In this document: piece by piece, positions 13,800 through 26,899 of the stretch | Layout: each line of letters begins with the position of its first letter | How positions within the stretch are numbered: the first letter of the stretch is position 1 | Assembly: GCA_013396915.1 (NCBI GenBank) | Contig: VWZL01000259.1 | Span: 596,135 to 660,134, forward strand | DNA: 64,000 nt | Direction of reading: 5' to 3' | Source: Stercorarius parasiticus | Lineage: Eukaryota; Chordata; Aves; Charadriiformes; Stercorariidae | Program-made: the position numbers and the translations under genes | Notes under the pieces: generated by a model | What the model saw: the letters and a program-made list of their open reading frames with translations, nothing else | Database searches by the model: none | What the model was told of the DNA's origin: nothing

Positions 13800-13885
13800 T
13801 TTTTTTACCACATGAGAAACTGAGGAACAGAAGACAGACATGAAACAGCTTAATGAAAACTGGCATTTAACTCTGAGTGTCGATA
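13800..13885 (+). repeat. Possible MIR SINE fragment
   Basis: The stretch around 13811-13835 (ATGAGAAACTGAGGAACAGA) is close to the conserved MIR segment that reads roughly 'gatgaggaaactgaggcacaga'. It is followed by a run like the MIR 'gttaagtaacttgccc' segment, but much diverged. Only one short block matches well, so the assignment is tentative. Confidence 0.4.
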
Positions 13886-15699
13886 TATGTTTTTAAAGTT
13901 GGCGTTGGTCATCCTTTCCTCACTCACCTCCCTCTCCCTGTGCAGAATTGCTGGGGGTCTGGTAGGTAGCACAGACCATCTGCCACCCAGTGACTCTGAA
14001 GGAAAGATCAAAACAAACCCATTCATTTAGGGTTTGGTTTTTTTTTTTCTAAAGACTCGTTATTTAATTTACAGCTAGTATTGTGAACACCTGTAGCTGC
14101 ACGATGAGGTGCTATGAGAACACTTGTCTGGATGGAGCCTGTTTTGTTCCTTAACAACAGGCAGCAGAAAGAGGCAAATTCTGCTCTTGTGTTGCCACAT
14201 CCACGCTCTGTTATCTCGTTAAACAGCCCAATTTTGACTGTTATTCAATATACTCCTCTGGAACATTGTTCTGTTTGTAATGTTCTTGTGTGACCTAAAA
14301 TGAATAATGTGGGAGCTGTCAAAATGTAAAATTAGGCACATTATAAAAAAAAACATGCGGAAGAAAAGTTTATTAAGGTCAGGTAATATTTTCCTCTGTT
14401 CTAGCTTCTAAAAAATAAAGTTCAAGGGATTTTTGTCTCTTTAGAAATCACGTTAAGGTGACAATAGAAAAACAATTCTGATTTCTTTATGTTTACATCC
14501 CCTGTTACTATTTAGCTGCTGGATAGATAAATATATGGTACCTTATAAGGTCTGCATATACTTTGAGATTTGAGTTGTGCAACCATCTAATAATGTAATT
14601 TGAAATAGTGAATGCTTGTTTTCCCCAAAAATGTCATTACTGTTCTTTATACTTTGTTTGGCAACTTCTTACTTACTTCTTCATCGTACTTACAACTTCA
14701 TCGTAAAATCCTCTGTCAGAGGAAACGTTCCCATACCACTGAGAAAGGCATCCACTAATAGGATCCAAATACCAAATTACAAGCTTCATTTTTTTGCAGT
14801 ATTTGAACATAAAAATGTTATGAATGGCAGCACCCTGTCAAACCAAAGTACCAAGTAACTCAGGTCCTCGTCTCCAAGAAGGATAAGATACCAAGGGAGG
14901 AATTTCTGAGCAGAGCAAGCCTGTAGCGATTTATTCCACAAGCCCCAAATTTCAAGGAGAACTAAGTTTGGAATAATATTGAACTTGATATCACAAAATT
15001 TTTACTATCTGAATTAAGAGCCGATCGCGAAATGGATTTTAAACTCTGGCTTTGTTATTTTTCATATTTTTTTCTTTATGCTTTCTATAAAAAGACGAAA
15101 ATTTGAGCATAACTGGAAGATTCTCCCTATGCCTGTCATTCACAGGAGTACCAGAATTTTCAAACCGCAGCAGGCTTCCTTTGTAGTCAAATTTATATGT
15201 GCTTTTGGTAGTTGAAAAATTAAATTGCAAGACTTAAATACAAAGTAAAAATCCTTACTTACTAGCTATGCATGTGCTTAACTTTGAAGAGCCAAAAAGT
15301 TATCAGCATGGCAATTAATTTATTTCTTCCTTTTCACCAGAGTGAATAGTATTTAAAGAATGTACACTTTTCCACTGTGCATCTTAACCTGCTTAAACCA
15401 GTGCCATAAGCTCCAGGTGGCAGGAGGGTATGACATACTTGACCTCTGCTCACCAGGGCTGCAGGTTGCTCCATTAACGTGCTAATTGGGTACTTCTGCT
15501 TTGCTGCAAGCCCAAAGATGATGTACTACTATCAGTGTTCATGTGTTATCCATCTCTGTGTGTGGAACATTGTGTTAAATTATAGCTTTAAAATTATAAC
15601 GTTGTTCAGCAAATTTGTTTCGATGCTGCTATTACTGTAGAATAAGTTGCTTTAGGAGCTGGTGGCATCTAGAGGTTTTTTGAAGGGGTAACTTTGGTG
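13886..15699. other. Non-coding sequence, nothing identified
   Basis: AT-rich, with small chance frames such as 14616-14858 (+). No repeat or exon was recognised. Confidence 0.5.
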
Positions 15700-15768
15700 T
15701 TACTATAGGTGGTGGATGGACTAAGGACCTCTTTAGTTCCCATCCAGTCCCAGTTTTTGATTCTGCAG
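15700..15768 (+). repeat. Diverged CR1 LINE 3' end
   Basis: The run 'ggtggatggactaaggacct' followed by 'ctttagttcccatccagtcc' and 'ttgattctgca' aligns with the CR1 3' UTR end ('ggttggactagatgacct', 'cttaaggtcccttccaaccc', 'tgattctatg'). Order and spacing are preserved, but there are many substitutions. This is an old, severely 5'-truncated copy in + orientation. Confidence 0.7.
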
Positions 15769-18394
15769 TGGAATACGATTCCCTCTAGGGGAGTAATAAA
15801 AACACCCTGGAAAGACCCTTTTCCTTAATAGAATTTGATTTATTAAAGAAGCGCCTGTATCCATGTAAGTCTGTATATGGATAATCTATTTGTACACAGA
15901 CTTACTATGATTTTAAGGTGTAAAAAAATCCTTCCACTTCTCATTTTTCATTATGCCACTGAGAAATAATTTGAACTCTGAAAACTTTTCATACTCATAA
16001 TAGGATTTTTCTGTTCCTCGGATTTGTAAGTGAGAAAATAGGTTTTTAGGTTCACAGTAAGTAGTGGGGGGGGAATGACCCAAAAAGCTAGAATAAAATC
16101 ATTTAAGTAAAAGATAAGACAACTAGACACCTATCTATAAATGCAAAGACAATATGTGGATAAAAGTTCATGAAGTAGACCCTGATAAATGTATTTTCAC
16201 TCTTATTTTTATCTTTATTAGTATTGTAATTGTAGTAGGTGTAGAATATATTGCCTGTTATTACAGAGCCAGCAGATGGAGCAAAAGAGCATGATAAATA
16301 GTTGGATAAAAATACACTGAAAGCACTTATCTGAGCTGGGGGAGGGCAACTGTCTTCAACCTTTTTTTGCTCAGAATTTGAACAGTGACATGGTTTCCCA
16401 TCTGTCTCATCTAGCTCCCAGTCCTGCCTGTAGTAGTGTGCATCACTTGCTCTAACATTCCACGCAATGACCATTTTACTCCGAAAGGACCCAGGTTGAT
16501 TTCACTTTTCTGTGTAGACTGACATAACTTTTTGCCAGTCTACTTGTGTATGGAAAAGCGCCCATGGGAAAGGACTGATTCAGTGTGCTCTTCCAGAAGA
16601 GTTTGGCTTTCAGATAATTTGGAGTACAAATCTTGTCTTGCGAATGTCTCAGTTGATGAATTCAGCACAGTATCTTTTTTTTTTTGGTGTTTTTTTTTTT
16701 TTTTTTAATTACGCCTCAAGAAGACTTGCAACTGTGAGGCTACCATGAGCTTCTACATTGAGCTCCAAGTTCTTCTTGCTTGTGGCTTCTCTAGGATAAC
16801 CATTGCACCGCATGCACGTGGCATCTTGGTAAAGCTGCTTTGGGGTTTGGGAAGGCTGCGGAGGGGGAGTGCTTTCCTACCTCCACCCACTTGTATCTGC
16901 ACACTCTGCAATGGTATTTCATTATTACATCTCTTGAATATGGACACAGTACATTGCAGATGAGTCTTGGTGTGCCCCTGGTTCACTGTCCCACTCCCTA
17001 CAGTTTAAGATAAGGTGGTTGAGTTGGTAATGCTGGAAGAAGATCAGGATAGATGGGTGCTGCTAACCATAGCAGGATGCTGCTAACAGGATTAGCAGCA
17101 AAATGAAGACTTTTTTTAGTAGGAAAAGCGAATTTTTGTTCTAAGGAGAAGGTTAAATTGTAAATCTGTTCTACTAGGTCAATAATAACTTTGGGGTTTT
17201 TTTTGCCAGCTTTTCAGTTCTACAACCACTCATTCTGTAAAGAAAAGACTATTTAACGGGAATATTGATACCATTTTTGGTGGAATAAAATGATTTTGTC
17301 AGAAAAAAATTATATATATGCATATGGGAATGGAAGCTATTTGTCCTTGTACATAAGAACAAAGAATGGGAGGCTTGTTGGGATTTCTTTTTATAATTTG
17401 AGCCTATTGTTCACATTTATTTTAATAGACCTATGTACTTAAACCGCTTCAAAGACAATGTCACTGGGTGGTATTTTATTTCTACTAACCTGGGTGCAGT
17501 TCTGTGTGGATACACGTATGTTGTGCTATAATTTGCTGAAGGCAGGTGGCTGAACACAGATATGCAGAAGACTTTCCATCGATAAACCGTGACAAACACT
17601 GTGCTTTCTTCTTGGCTATGAATTTAGTTGTTAGTCTCTTGTTAAGCAACAAAAAAATAAATTACTGAAACAACTGTTGAAATGAGAGTGCTGCCTTTTA
17701 GTCACAGTATTAACATATTTATTTTGTGATGCTGATCAGTTATGTACAAATACAACCTTACCAAAAGTTTCAGTCTTTATGAGCTTGCAGGAGACCTCTT
17801 ACTCCAAACCGACTTAAATATCACAGAGGACTGTTCATATTGTGACCGCTACTTCATAGTACCAACAGCAAATTCTAGCAGGCTGAGTAAGAATTTAGTA
17901 AAGATCCTCTGGAGATGGGGAAACTTGTCCAAGTCTTGCTTTTCAGGCTTTCTCCCCTACGTTCTCCATTTCTGCTAATTTATCTTTGCATTTTTGGGGC
18001 TTTTTTTACATGAAATGCCCCGCTTCGTTCTGTATGCCATTTCATACCTAGGCAACAGTCTCCCTCCCTACCTAAAAAGAGAAAATAGTTACTCAGGTTA
18101 CACATGGGTTTTGTGGAAAATATTTTTTGCTGTTTTAGCAAAGTGCTGTGGCAGTCCACCGCAAAAGCAGCTGTGCTACCGCAGTGCAAAGTACTGCTGT
18201 GTAAGAAGATACATCCCACCTTCAAGTTAATATTCTTAATTGTTCCTCGTTAGTAAGATGAGATGGCTGTTCCCTTGCAATTTATAATAGTGATCACATA
18301 CCCTTGACTTACATGAGGGTCTCCCACAATGCTTTAATTTCTTCTGGCCTTTTTGATATCGCTATATAATATTTGTGTGGAATTTAGTAGTACA
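15769..18394. other. Non-coding sequence, nothing identified
   Basis: AT-rich sequence with long T runs near 16676-16705. Near 17060-17100 a short hairpin is possible (CTGCTAA and TTAGCAG separated by five bases), preceded by a repeated 'tgctgctaac'. Overlapping open frames on the two strands (for example 16745-16963 and 16753-16986) look like chance. Confidence 0.5.
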
Positions 18395-18530
18395 TTGGGA
18401 GCCAGAGAGATAACTACAACCACCTGCTTTTGCAGATTAAGAAGATTTATTTAGTTACTTTCTCAGCTAGATAGAAACAGTGTTGGGAATAGAAGCCAAT
18501 GCTTTAAATGCTCAATTTTGTGTCGTCTTT
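18395..18530 (+). repeat. Probable MIR SINE relic
   Basis: Around 18430-18510 the order 'gattaagaag', 'agttactttctcagctagat', 'agaaacagtgttgggaatag', 'aagccaatg' follows the MIR 3' half: 'gttaagtaacttgcc', 'acacagctagtaagtgg', 'cagagctgggattcgaaccca'. The copy is old and strongly diverged. Confidence 0.5.
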
Positions 18531-18846
18531 GCCAGTAGACCTCGTATTGGTATCAGCAATAAAACTGTTGTGAAGAAATGATAGCTGAAGAACGTGTTAA
18601 CTGCTGACTGAGTTAAAAATGGACACAGCAGGTAATGAAGCATCCTTGCTATGCTTTCTCTTTTGGAAAATATTGGGGCAGAGGACTGAAGCTGGTTGAT
18701 GGTGTTATGGACCCCCCATGTTGGTGGAGGAAGGGTTACCGCCCTGCCAGACACGGACATGAGTGTTTTCTCCATGTCCATGCAGGCGAGGCTGTGGATC
18801 TGTGCTGTCTTGTTGCTGGTCCTGAGGAGAATTAAAAAAAAAAAAA

Positions 18847-18847
18847 N
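18847..18847. other. Ambiguous base (N) after a poly-A run
   Basis: A single N follows an A run of more than ten bases. This is most simply a homopolymer sequencing or polishing ambiguity. Any frame crossing this point cannot be trusted. Confidence 0.95.
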
Positions 18848-18979
18848 AACTTTGAAAGAGCAACTTGGTGGTGTTAGCCAGGCTAAAGCGTATTGGTACT
18901 TGAATTTGGAGGTGTAGAATGTCTGGAGGTCAGAGTTAGAAACATTACTCGTATCTTATGTCTTCAACCAAAGTGGAGG

Positions 18980-20530
18980 TGTTCTGGCCTGGCAGAGACG
19001 AAAAGCAACTTGTAGAAGGGTATTGGGAAGGAGCAGCCTCCAAGGGATGTAAGAAGGCTGAGCAGGGAAATCAAAAGCAAGAAAAGAAAAAGCGGCATCT
19101 TGGAGATGGAGTGATTAAGAGACAGTAACCAAAAAGCCGACTTAATCTTGCAAAAGAAAATTTAAATGATAGCTAGAGGTTAGTAAAAGAAAATGAGGAA
19201 AGTAGAAGTGGGACTGCCTTAATTCTGGATGAATTTGAGATTAAATGCAACTGTTTATACCCAAGTTACCTCTTTCCTTTCCCTAAAGGATAATGACAGA
19301 GAAGATGGCTAATGGCAATGAAGACAGAGAAACAGTAATAGCTAATTGGAAAATGGTCTGTGTACAGTGTCAAACCAGGACAGCACAACCAATATTTTAA
19401 GAGGAGAAGGGAAGCTTATTAAAAGGGCTGCCAGCCTGTCGGTCCACCTCAATTACATCCTTTCAAAAGTGTTTGGAGGAAATAAATAGTTTCTGATCTA
19501 GTAGACAGAAATGGCATAAAGTATAGTCTGAGTTTACTAAAAATAAGTAACTGATACTTCTACTCGGTCTGGGCTTCACTGAAGTGCTTAATGAGCATCA
19601 CTTCAGGAAATTGTTAGTGAAATGGGAGACGAAGAGAATTACTCAAAGAATGGAGTGTGATAGAGGACTTCACGTAAAGGTAAGTAAGGCAGAAAGGGGA
19701 TTGTTAGTGATGTGTGAAGTGGTCTTGGTGTGTGTTTTATTTAATATTTTCATTAGTGATCTTACAGGAAGGTTGTTCGAATGAAATATGCTGATAATGT
19801 CAGTTAGGACAGAATTATCTATGTATAGTAAATGATCAGAATATCTGCTAGGAAGATGATGAGATGGGTAAAATACAGATGATATCAAATTTCACACCAT
19901 TAACTGTAAGGATATGCACTGAAAGACTTTTTTTTTTTTTTTTTTAAACAATGAGCTTCCCTGTTCATACTATTCCACAGTTCCAAATGACAAAGGAAGA
20001 GAAAACACTGGTTGTGGTAGATGACTGCAGGTTAACTGCAAGCCCCTAATGAAATATAGCCATGAGAGAGGCTATGCATCAAGTATGATGAACCATGTAA
20101 GAAACTTGTACTAAAGAAAGGGAGATCGTAATGTCGTTGAATAAGGCTTTTGTCTCATCTCAGACCCTGCGCGTTGCTCTTGTCATCACAGTCACAAATG
20201 AAGAATTCATTCTGGGACAGGGCAGGGAAGATCTATTAACATGATGGAGGAAACCATGGGCCAGAGTGTCCTGAGAAGGTCAGACAGCATGGCTGGCAGC
20301 ACAGCAAAATGTGGGCTGAGAGCATGTATATGTTTGCTGTCTGCAAAAATATCAGAAAATTAAAGAAGTAGGGAGTGCGAGGAGTTACTTCAGCTGAATG
20401 CCAACATTAGCATAGGACTGACAATTACTACTTTTAGGCTTGATGCTGGGAGACTTCTGACCATGAGTGATTGCTCTGAAAGACACAGTGTGTCTGGACA
20501 CCAAGCTGGCTTTAAAGTGGACTGTGATTT
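18980..20530 (+). repeat. Ancient CR1/L3-like LINE, decayed ORF2 plus 3' region
   Basis: A 5'-truncated, heavily mutated LINE in + orientation. Near 19725-19790 the translation VLFNIFISDL recalls the CR1 reverse-transcriptase segment 'vLFNIFIsDL', and KYADN just after it corresponds to the catalytic 'FADD' box, here degenerate. Further on, 'gatgactgcaggttaactgc' (20020), 'gctatgcatcaagtatg' (20071), 'tcatcacagtcacaaatgaag' (20184) and 'cttcagctgaatgcc' to 'ttctgaccat' (about 20388-20464) follow the order of amniote CR1/L3 elements as known from turtles and birds. Frames are broken by many stops and it cannot be active. The 5' limit is approximate: 18980-19250 is only weakly similar. Confidence 0.75.
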
Positions 20531-23500
20531 GTCTTTTAAAAGGGTTTATATGAACTAAGTAAGAATAGTAGTCAAAACCAGAGTCAGTGACCCAAAAAGA
20601 TTGCTTTCAGACTTATGTGCTGCTATTCCCAATAGTATCTGAATTACATTATAACTTAGACTGAGTTAATATAAACCTTTATGCATTTATTTATCCCGTT
20701 TCTGGAATTTGCTGAACTGACTGGAACAAACGGAGAATAAAAACCAAACAACGTTTTAGAGCTCAGCTGCCCATTACTAACTCTAAGTATGGTAATGTGA
20801 CATTATAAGGTAGTAATACATTTTGCAAAGGAATTGTGCTTTCATGCATCTTTGAGCAAAGTTTTAGGTTGTCTTTTGCCTCTAGGATATGGGATTTTTT
20901 CTTTTTTTTTTTTTTTTTTTTAAGCCCTAAACAAAATGGTAGAAAGCACCACTCTGTATTAGGATATGTCCGTGCAGCTGTGCAAAAAGAGATAATGGCG
21001 TATTCAGCTTTTGGCTAAGATTCAGTACTTTTCATCTGTCATCAGAGGTTGAAGCAGTAATGCAAAGCGATACTGGGAAAGTATTATTCTGCTACAGTGA
21101 CAGCACCATTAAAATCAATAGAATAGGGTTTTTTATAATCCCTACTACAGTAAAAGAATTAACATGCCCGTTAGTTGTACGAAAGCAGGAAATTATCTAG
21201 TTGCGCACTTGTTTGCAGCGTGTTTGGGTTTAGAAGGCTTTGCCTTTCTTTTAAGGAACAATATATCCTGCCTAGGGCTCTGAGGTCTTAAAAACATCAA
21301 TATTAAGTTAAAAATCCATCCACTTTTTGGGAAGGAAGGATGGATGTTATGATATCGTAAACATACTGGTTATAAAGATTACATTGACCATTGTGCTTTA
21401 TGGTATATATGGTCAAGGGTGAATCTGAAGTTAAAATCCACAGTAATATATATCCATGAGTAAAATAATTGCTAGATAGAGCTGTTACAGGGTTGCTAAC
21501 TAACTCTTTGCCAATTGTAAGGTATCCTAGTGTGCGTGTTGTTTTTTTTAATAAGCTCTATTTTTCCCAGCTTTATTATTGAAACTTGAAAACTGGTTTC
21601 AAGCTGAAAATCTGGTTTTTTTAAACAATGTTTTTTCCCCTCCCTATTTCTAAAAGAAATCAATTTTTTTAGCTCTTACCTGAGATAGGTATGTATTTTT
21701 TTATTATTGGCCTATAGACTATTTTACCTGCTGCGTAAATAGGTCTATAGGAAATCATGCGTATTTCTTTCATATCATAGCTTCGTTTATCAAAGAAAGA
21801 AGTTTTATTTAAGCTAGACTTAGCAAAATGGGAGTGTTAGATACCTAATTATTTTCAAAGACTGGGTTTAATTAGCTTTCTTGAGATTACAGAGGAAATT
21901 GATGGCATAAAAGAGAATTGCCAACTTCTTATCTTTTCCACAAGGTTATAAAAATATTTTGTTACAGTTCTTCAAACACAAGTCTGTACTGAACTAAGAC
22001 AATACTACATTTATTACCAAAGTAATTCAGGCTGTTGAACTATGGTTTCCAAAGGTGAAAGGCTGATACATTAACCCACTGATCTGCAAGTGTATGACAG
22101 TTTGTGAAAAATGTTATATATCATTCTCCTCCAAACAGTGTAGCAGAGAGCATGATAAAATGGAGTGGAAACAAATGCTAGTGTTAGCTGAGCCTTTTTA
22201 GCAGAAAGTATATTTTTTATGTCAGGAGGCACACAAAGAATCAGTTGTGGTTTTTTTGGTGGTCGTGTAAGATTTTCTGAAGAAATCCTGGAGGTCTAAA
22301 CCATCAGTTATCCGGACCTGTCTTAGTTAGTCTGGCTTTTATTTCAGAAAAATTTGTCAGTTAAAAGCAACAGACGTCTGAAGAATGGTTCGTTTATGGC
22401 AAAGTTTTTGAATGGCCATTGTGTTTGCTTTCCAGCATTTCCCCAGGCCCATTTATTTATTTTTTTAGAATAAACGCTCTCTATAAAATAAACTTTCTCT
22501 TCCTAGGGTGTGGTGCCTTCGTGCCCTGGCACTGAAAGCCGCTCTGTATAAATGAGTCTTCATATTGGATGTACTTGTCTGCTGGACATTGGCGTTATTT
22601 TCAGTAGCCATAATCATTGTAGCCCCATCTGTATTTTGACTATCCTTTTATCTCCCATCCAATACCTCGGGGCAAATGCATCCATCCTTCAATTAGTTCT
22701 TATGGGAGATGGATAAAACATCAGAGCTTATAATACATGAACTTCTGAAACTGTGTGCAATCCTCTTCTCTTATGTAAACATTCTAAGTAACTTCAGAGA
22801 GGTGGTTAGTCGTTCATCAAAGTATATTTTTTTCATAATTTCTGTTTTCATATTATTTTCCTTATTTTCTCTGCGATTCTTTCCTGTTTATTAGATTTAT
22901 CTGATAACTCTGCTTTAGCTGGTAACTGCTGGCAATGGATATATGAGATATTTAGCAAGCATTATGTCAGGCAGATTGCCATTTAGAAGTCACCTCTGTG
23001 ATAACCCTGGAAAAATGAGTACAAAGTGAGTACAAAATTAGTTCTGGTGAAGAGAAAGCTGTTCTCTTTTTTTTTTTCCAGATCCTGTAACAGTTGTAAA
23101 ACCTCAGTGTTTCTTCCTCCTTCCCAGTAAAGGAAGTTCTTCCACCCTTATTTCAGGGGATTATGCTTCAAAACAGGGTGGATTTTTCAGCTGGTGGCAC
23201 TGAGGTGGGTACTGAGCACAGTATCCATCTTCCTATCTCTGACCAGATGTGTTCCTCCATTAATACCTGATGGCCACTGCTTTTTCGAGAGCTGCTGGAC
23301 CTCTTCATGAACAAACTTAAGATTCCCTTGAAATCAGCTTCTTTTATGTATTGCATAGTCTCTTCCCTACTTGTATCTTCACAGACACATTTTGGAGCGA
23401 GCTCACAAATTACAGTTATTAATGACCACGCTTCATTAGTAAAATAAGATTTTTTTTCTTTTCCTGGAACAATGCTGCTAAATGTATAGATGAATTTGCT

Positions 23501-25182
23501 GTATAGAGATACTAAAATTTGGCATCTCTGATTTATGTGAGAAAGGAAGTGATGTGTGTATCTCTTCAGGCTCTGAAACAGAGGAGCGAACAGCAAAGGA
23601 AGATCTCTGTTTACGCTGGTACTCACAAAAGGATCTTCTAGGTTATAATATTTCATAATATAGAAAAAAGAGCTGATGCTTGCTTTGTTCTTTGAGGGAT
23701 GTGCTTATCATAAAAGATGTGACTTGTTTTGGGCTGGGGCTTTTAAAAGCTTATTGGTATATCGCTCACACTTCTGAAATCTCAAAAGAGAAAGCAATTT
23801 AGATCTTAATCTTGGTTCAATTCTTTACTTAGAGAATACCCAGAAAGGCAGGTTCACACAGGAGAACATTTTCCTTGCTTTGACTCTTCCTCTGACATTG
23901 TCTCAAGGCCACAGACAGGACTCCTAGAGTTGATAGAAGTGCGATATCCTCTTCTATTCTCAATTTTTTTCATTCTGCCCTTCTGTATCCCCTCTCAGTG
24001 CCCTCTCACAAGAAGAAACTAAATTTCTTCTAGCTTCAGAAATGGGCAAGAAGTGCTTTTGAAGGATGTTATATCCTTCATTGGCTGCTGAGGAAAAAGA
24101 ACAGTTGGTACCCAATTTCTTCAAGATAAACTCAGGATCAGATGGTATTATAAGACATGGCTTTTTTTATGAAGCCCAGGACTTGCAGGTAATTCTTGAT
24201 TTTCTGAATACCTGCTTCTATGTAGCTGTCTGCTTTGCCAGTAGGGAACGGTGTGTAGCTCTTGAAGGACAATTCCTCGAAGTGCAGGTATCAGATCTTT
24301 ACTTGTCAACAACACAGTACCAAATAGAGTTGGCAGCCCTGAACATGAGAGAGTCTGCAGTAGCTGGGAAATAAAAATAATCCAAATATGATTGTGTAAA
24401 TGCATATTTACTAAGGGATGGAAGGTTTTGAGCTGGTTAATTATTAGCATCACTAAAAGCAGTGATGCCAGGTCTTGGAAATGACTGTACTTAAAATGTA
24501 ACTGCTTCATGGGTACCCATTTAAGAATAGAACAGAATAGAATTTATTATTAAATAGATGAATAATTAAACAGTGTATGCAAATGAAAATTTTAGGAGTG
24601 ATATAAACTCTGATTTCTTGGTATGAGAAGGACTGACAATGTGAGTCAGAAATAAATATAATTTTTCCTTAAGTGAAGAAAATTTGCTTTTCAAACATAA
24701 GGTGCTTGGACAACTTCCAGAATCAGGATGTGGACTAGATTGACCAATTTTCAGCTGATAAATCTTCTGATTCCATTTTTACTGAGTCTTCAAAATTCTA
24801 ATGATTTGCTATCTGCAGTTTTCAGAGTATTTCTCAGGGACTGGAATACTGCGTAATTTATGCCAAGTCTGAAAAAAAGTATTCTTAAAGCATTTCAATT
24901 TGAAAAAAATGACAATTTATCTGAATATGAGCTGGGAAATTAGACCATAGCATATTGCAGGAAACGAGCTCATAGCTGTGCTGCTGAGGGATCGATCCCC
25001 TTTAGCCGAGAAGAAGAAATAGGAAATCTCTCCTTAAGGGTTCAACATAAGTAGTGGAGATAATGATTTAAGAAATTGGGGTCTGGGGCATTTGATCTGG
25101 TATACCTAAATGTATGGCTTTCACCCATATGGATGGGATTAATCCAGTCATTTTAATGAAGGAGTTTATAAGTATTGGTTGG
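20531..25182. other. Non-coding sequence without recognised genes
   Basis: AT-rich. The longest open frame of the whole window lies here on the minus strand (23168-23656, 162 codons). It has no recognised domain, and its codons show no obvious coding character. Another frame at 24066-24374 (+) overlaps one on the minus strand (24148-24510). A very old repeat in 23.1-24.4 kb cannot be excluded. Confidence 0.45.
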
Positions 25183-25294
25183 AGGGGGCTCTGAGCAACC
25201 TGATCTAGTTGAAGATGTCCCTACTCATTGCAGGGGGGTTGAACTAGGTGACCTTTAAAGGTCCCTTCCAACCCAAACTGTTCTATGATTCTAT
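25183..25294 (+). repeat. Avian CR1 LINE, 3' end only
   Basis: This contains 'gagcaacctgatctagttg', 'ggggggttgaactag', 'gacctttaaaggtcccttcc' and ends in 'gttctatgattctat', the characteristic 3' end of avian CR1. Only about 110 bases remain, as is usual for CR1, which inserts with strong 5' truncation. It is close in sequence to the copy ending near 38014, so both probably belong to one subfamily. Confidence 0.95.
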
Positions 25295-26650
25295 TTGTGT
25301 GTCTGAGGATGTGTAAATCTCTAGATTAGAGATTTACAGGTAAAATGGGAATGAGTTGGTATTGCTAAGGCAAGAGGTTTTTTTTTTTTCTCCCAGGCAA
25401 CATTATTAAAAATAGCTAATTTGCCTAGACTGAAGAAGCCAAAAATCTTTGTGTGTGTTTTTTTTTCTTGATTGTTTGAATAGCAGATTTTAAATATGCT
25501 GGGTTACACAGGTAATGCTGCTCTGTGTCTCTGCTATGTCATATGACGTTTTCCTTCCTTCCTTTTTTAACTAGCAGTCATTTTTGTGTTTGGGGAAGGG
25601 AGAAATAAGACGTAGAAGACTGAAAGTTGAAGTGGCTGAATTTGACTTAAAGACAAGTCAGCTGCTTTTTTTTTTTTTAGTAAAGTATAGTTTTCTAATA
25701 AAAGTAGAAAAATGTAAAAAAAATTTTTTCCTATACAGACTTTACTTAAAACCAAATGTTAGGGCTTTTTCTAGTTAAATAACCAAATATCCTATAGATG
25801 ATATTTTCACTGCTTAAATCACTTTTAGAAATTTTGTGGTTGTCAGACATTTAAACGATGTTGTCTTGACATACTAAATAATGATTTTGACTTCAGATGG
25901 CTGTGTAGAGCAATGTGTACTTATAAGTTTTATCCCAATTTTAATATAAGTGTTTTAAAACTATTATCCCTAAAAAAAATAATCTTACCTTTGAAGGGTT
26001 AGTCTGTTTCCTAAATTTAAGAATGTTGCTACTTATTTGTCTTGATTTTAAGTGTTATGTAATAGGAGATTGCAGTTTTAAAACATAACTTTGTCATGAA
26101 AATACTAAACATTGATAAATGAGTACCTCATTTCTACTTACCAAGGCTAAAGAACAATACACAGCAAATATTTTTATGGTGAAAATGAATATATTGCCAT
26201 CTTGGTGTTAGAATTTCTCACGCTGATGTTGGTGTACAGCTGAAAATCTCATAAATCCATTAGGTTTACGCTATGCAGTACTGTTTTATCTGCCCAGTTT
26301 GATAAGGAGAACCCTTAGGGACGTAATTGGTGCTGCACCAGCACGTGTTTCAGTGGGGTCCGTTCTTCTGGTTCATTCACTCTGATTTATATCCTCCAGA
26401 TCTGTTTCCAAGGCCAAATTTTAAGAGGGGCTTTTGTACAAGAGGTAATCAAGTCCATTGGGAGTATTTAGGTGCAGTATAAATACCGAAATGATGAAGT
26501 CTGCAGAGTTTTGTGGTCTAAAGATTTGTGCAGTCAGCTAAATGAAATGCCTGGTAATCAGATGTGTGAGACTCAGCATCCGTACCAGATATACACCCGC
26601 TGAGGTCAGACCCTGGCAAAACCAAGGTCCAGCATCGCATGGGAGTTGCT
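25295..26650. other. Non-coding sequence, nothing firm
   Basis: AT-rich. Near 26590-26635 'gaggtcagaccctggc...aaggtccagca' faintly resembles the antisense end of an old CR1/L3, but it is too short to call. Confidence 0.45.
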
Positions 26651-26680
26651 TATATATATATATATATTTATCTATATATC
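26651..26680. repeat. (TA)n microsatellite
   Basis: About eight uninterrupted TA units are followed by imperfect TATC and TATA units. It is a simple repeat and likely polymorphic in length. Confidence 0.9.
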
Positions 26681-26899
26681 CGATATGGCCACTCCGAATA
26701 CCCGTGTAGTCCGTGTAAGTGGCACCAGGGCCACTGAGTATCTCATTTGATCTGGAAGTTGCTGATCAAACAAATTTCTCCCCCAAAACACCCGTTTCTC
26801 TCCGCACGGCCAGCCCATCTGCAGCTGATCGTCGACCCAGCGGCTTATGATTACAGCAGGCAGGGCTGCCAGTTACACCCGCTGCCTGTACTGTAGATG

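Noticed and set aside
16390..16460. Possible antisense LINE tail ('cccatctgtctcatctagctcccagtcctgcctg')
   Set aside because: One short stretch resembles a LINE tail but no other landmark follows in order.
24066..24374. 102-codon + frame, considered as exon or LINE remnant
   Set aside because: A phrase like 'ggatcagatggtatt' occurs in LINE ORF2, but the flanks do not follow the element and no domain is seen.
26590..26640. Possible antisense CR1/L3 tail ('gaggtcagaccctggc...aaggtccagca')
   Set aside because: Only about 35 bases resemble the tail, with gaps. It is too weak to annotate.
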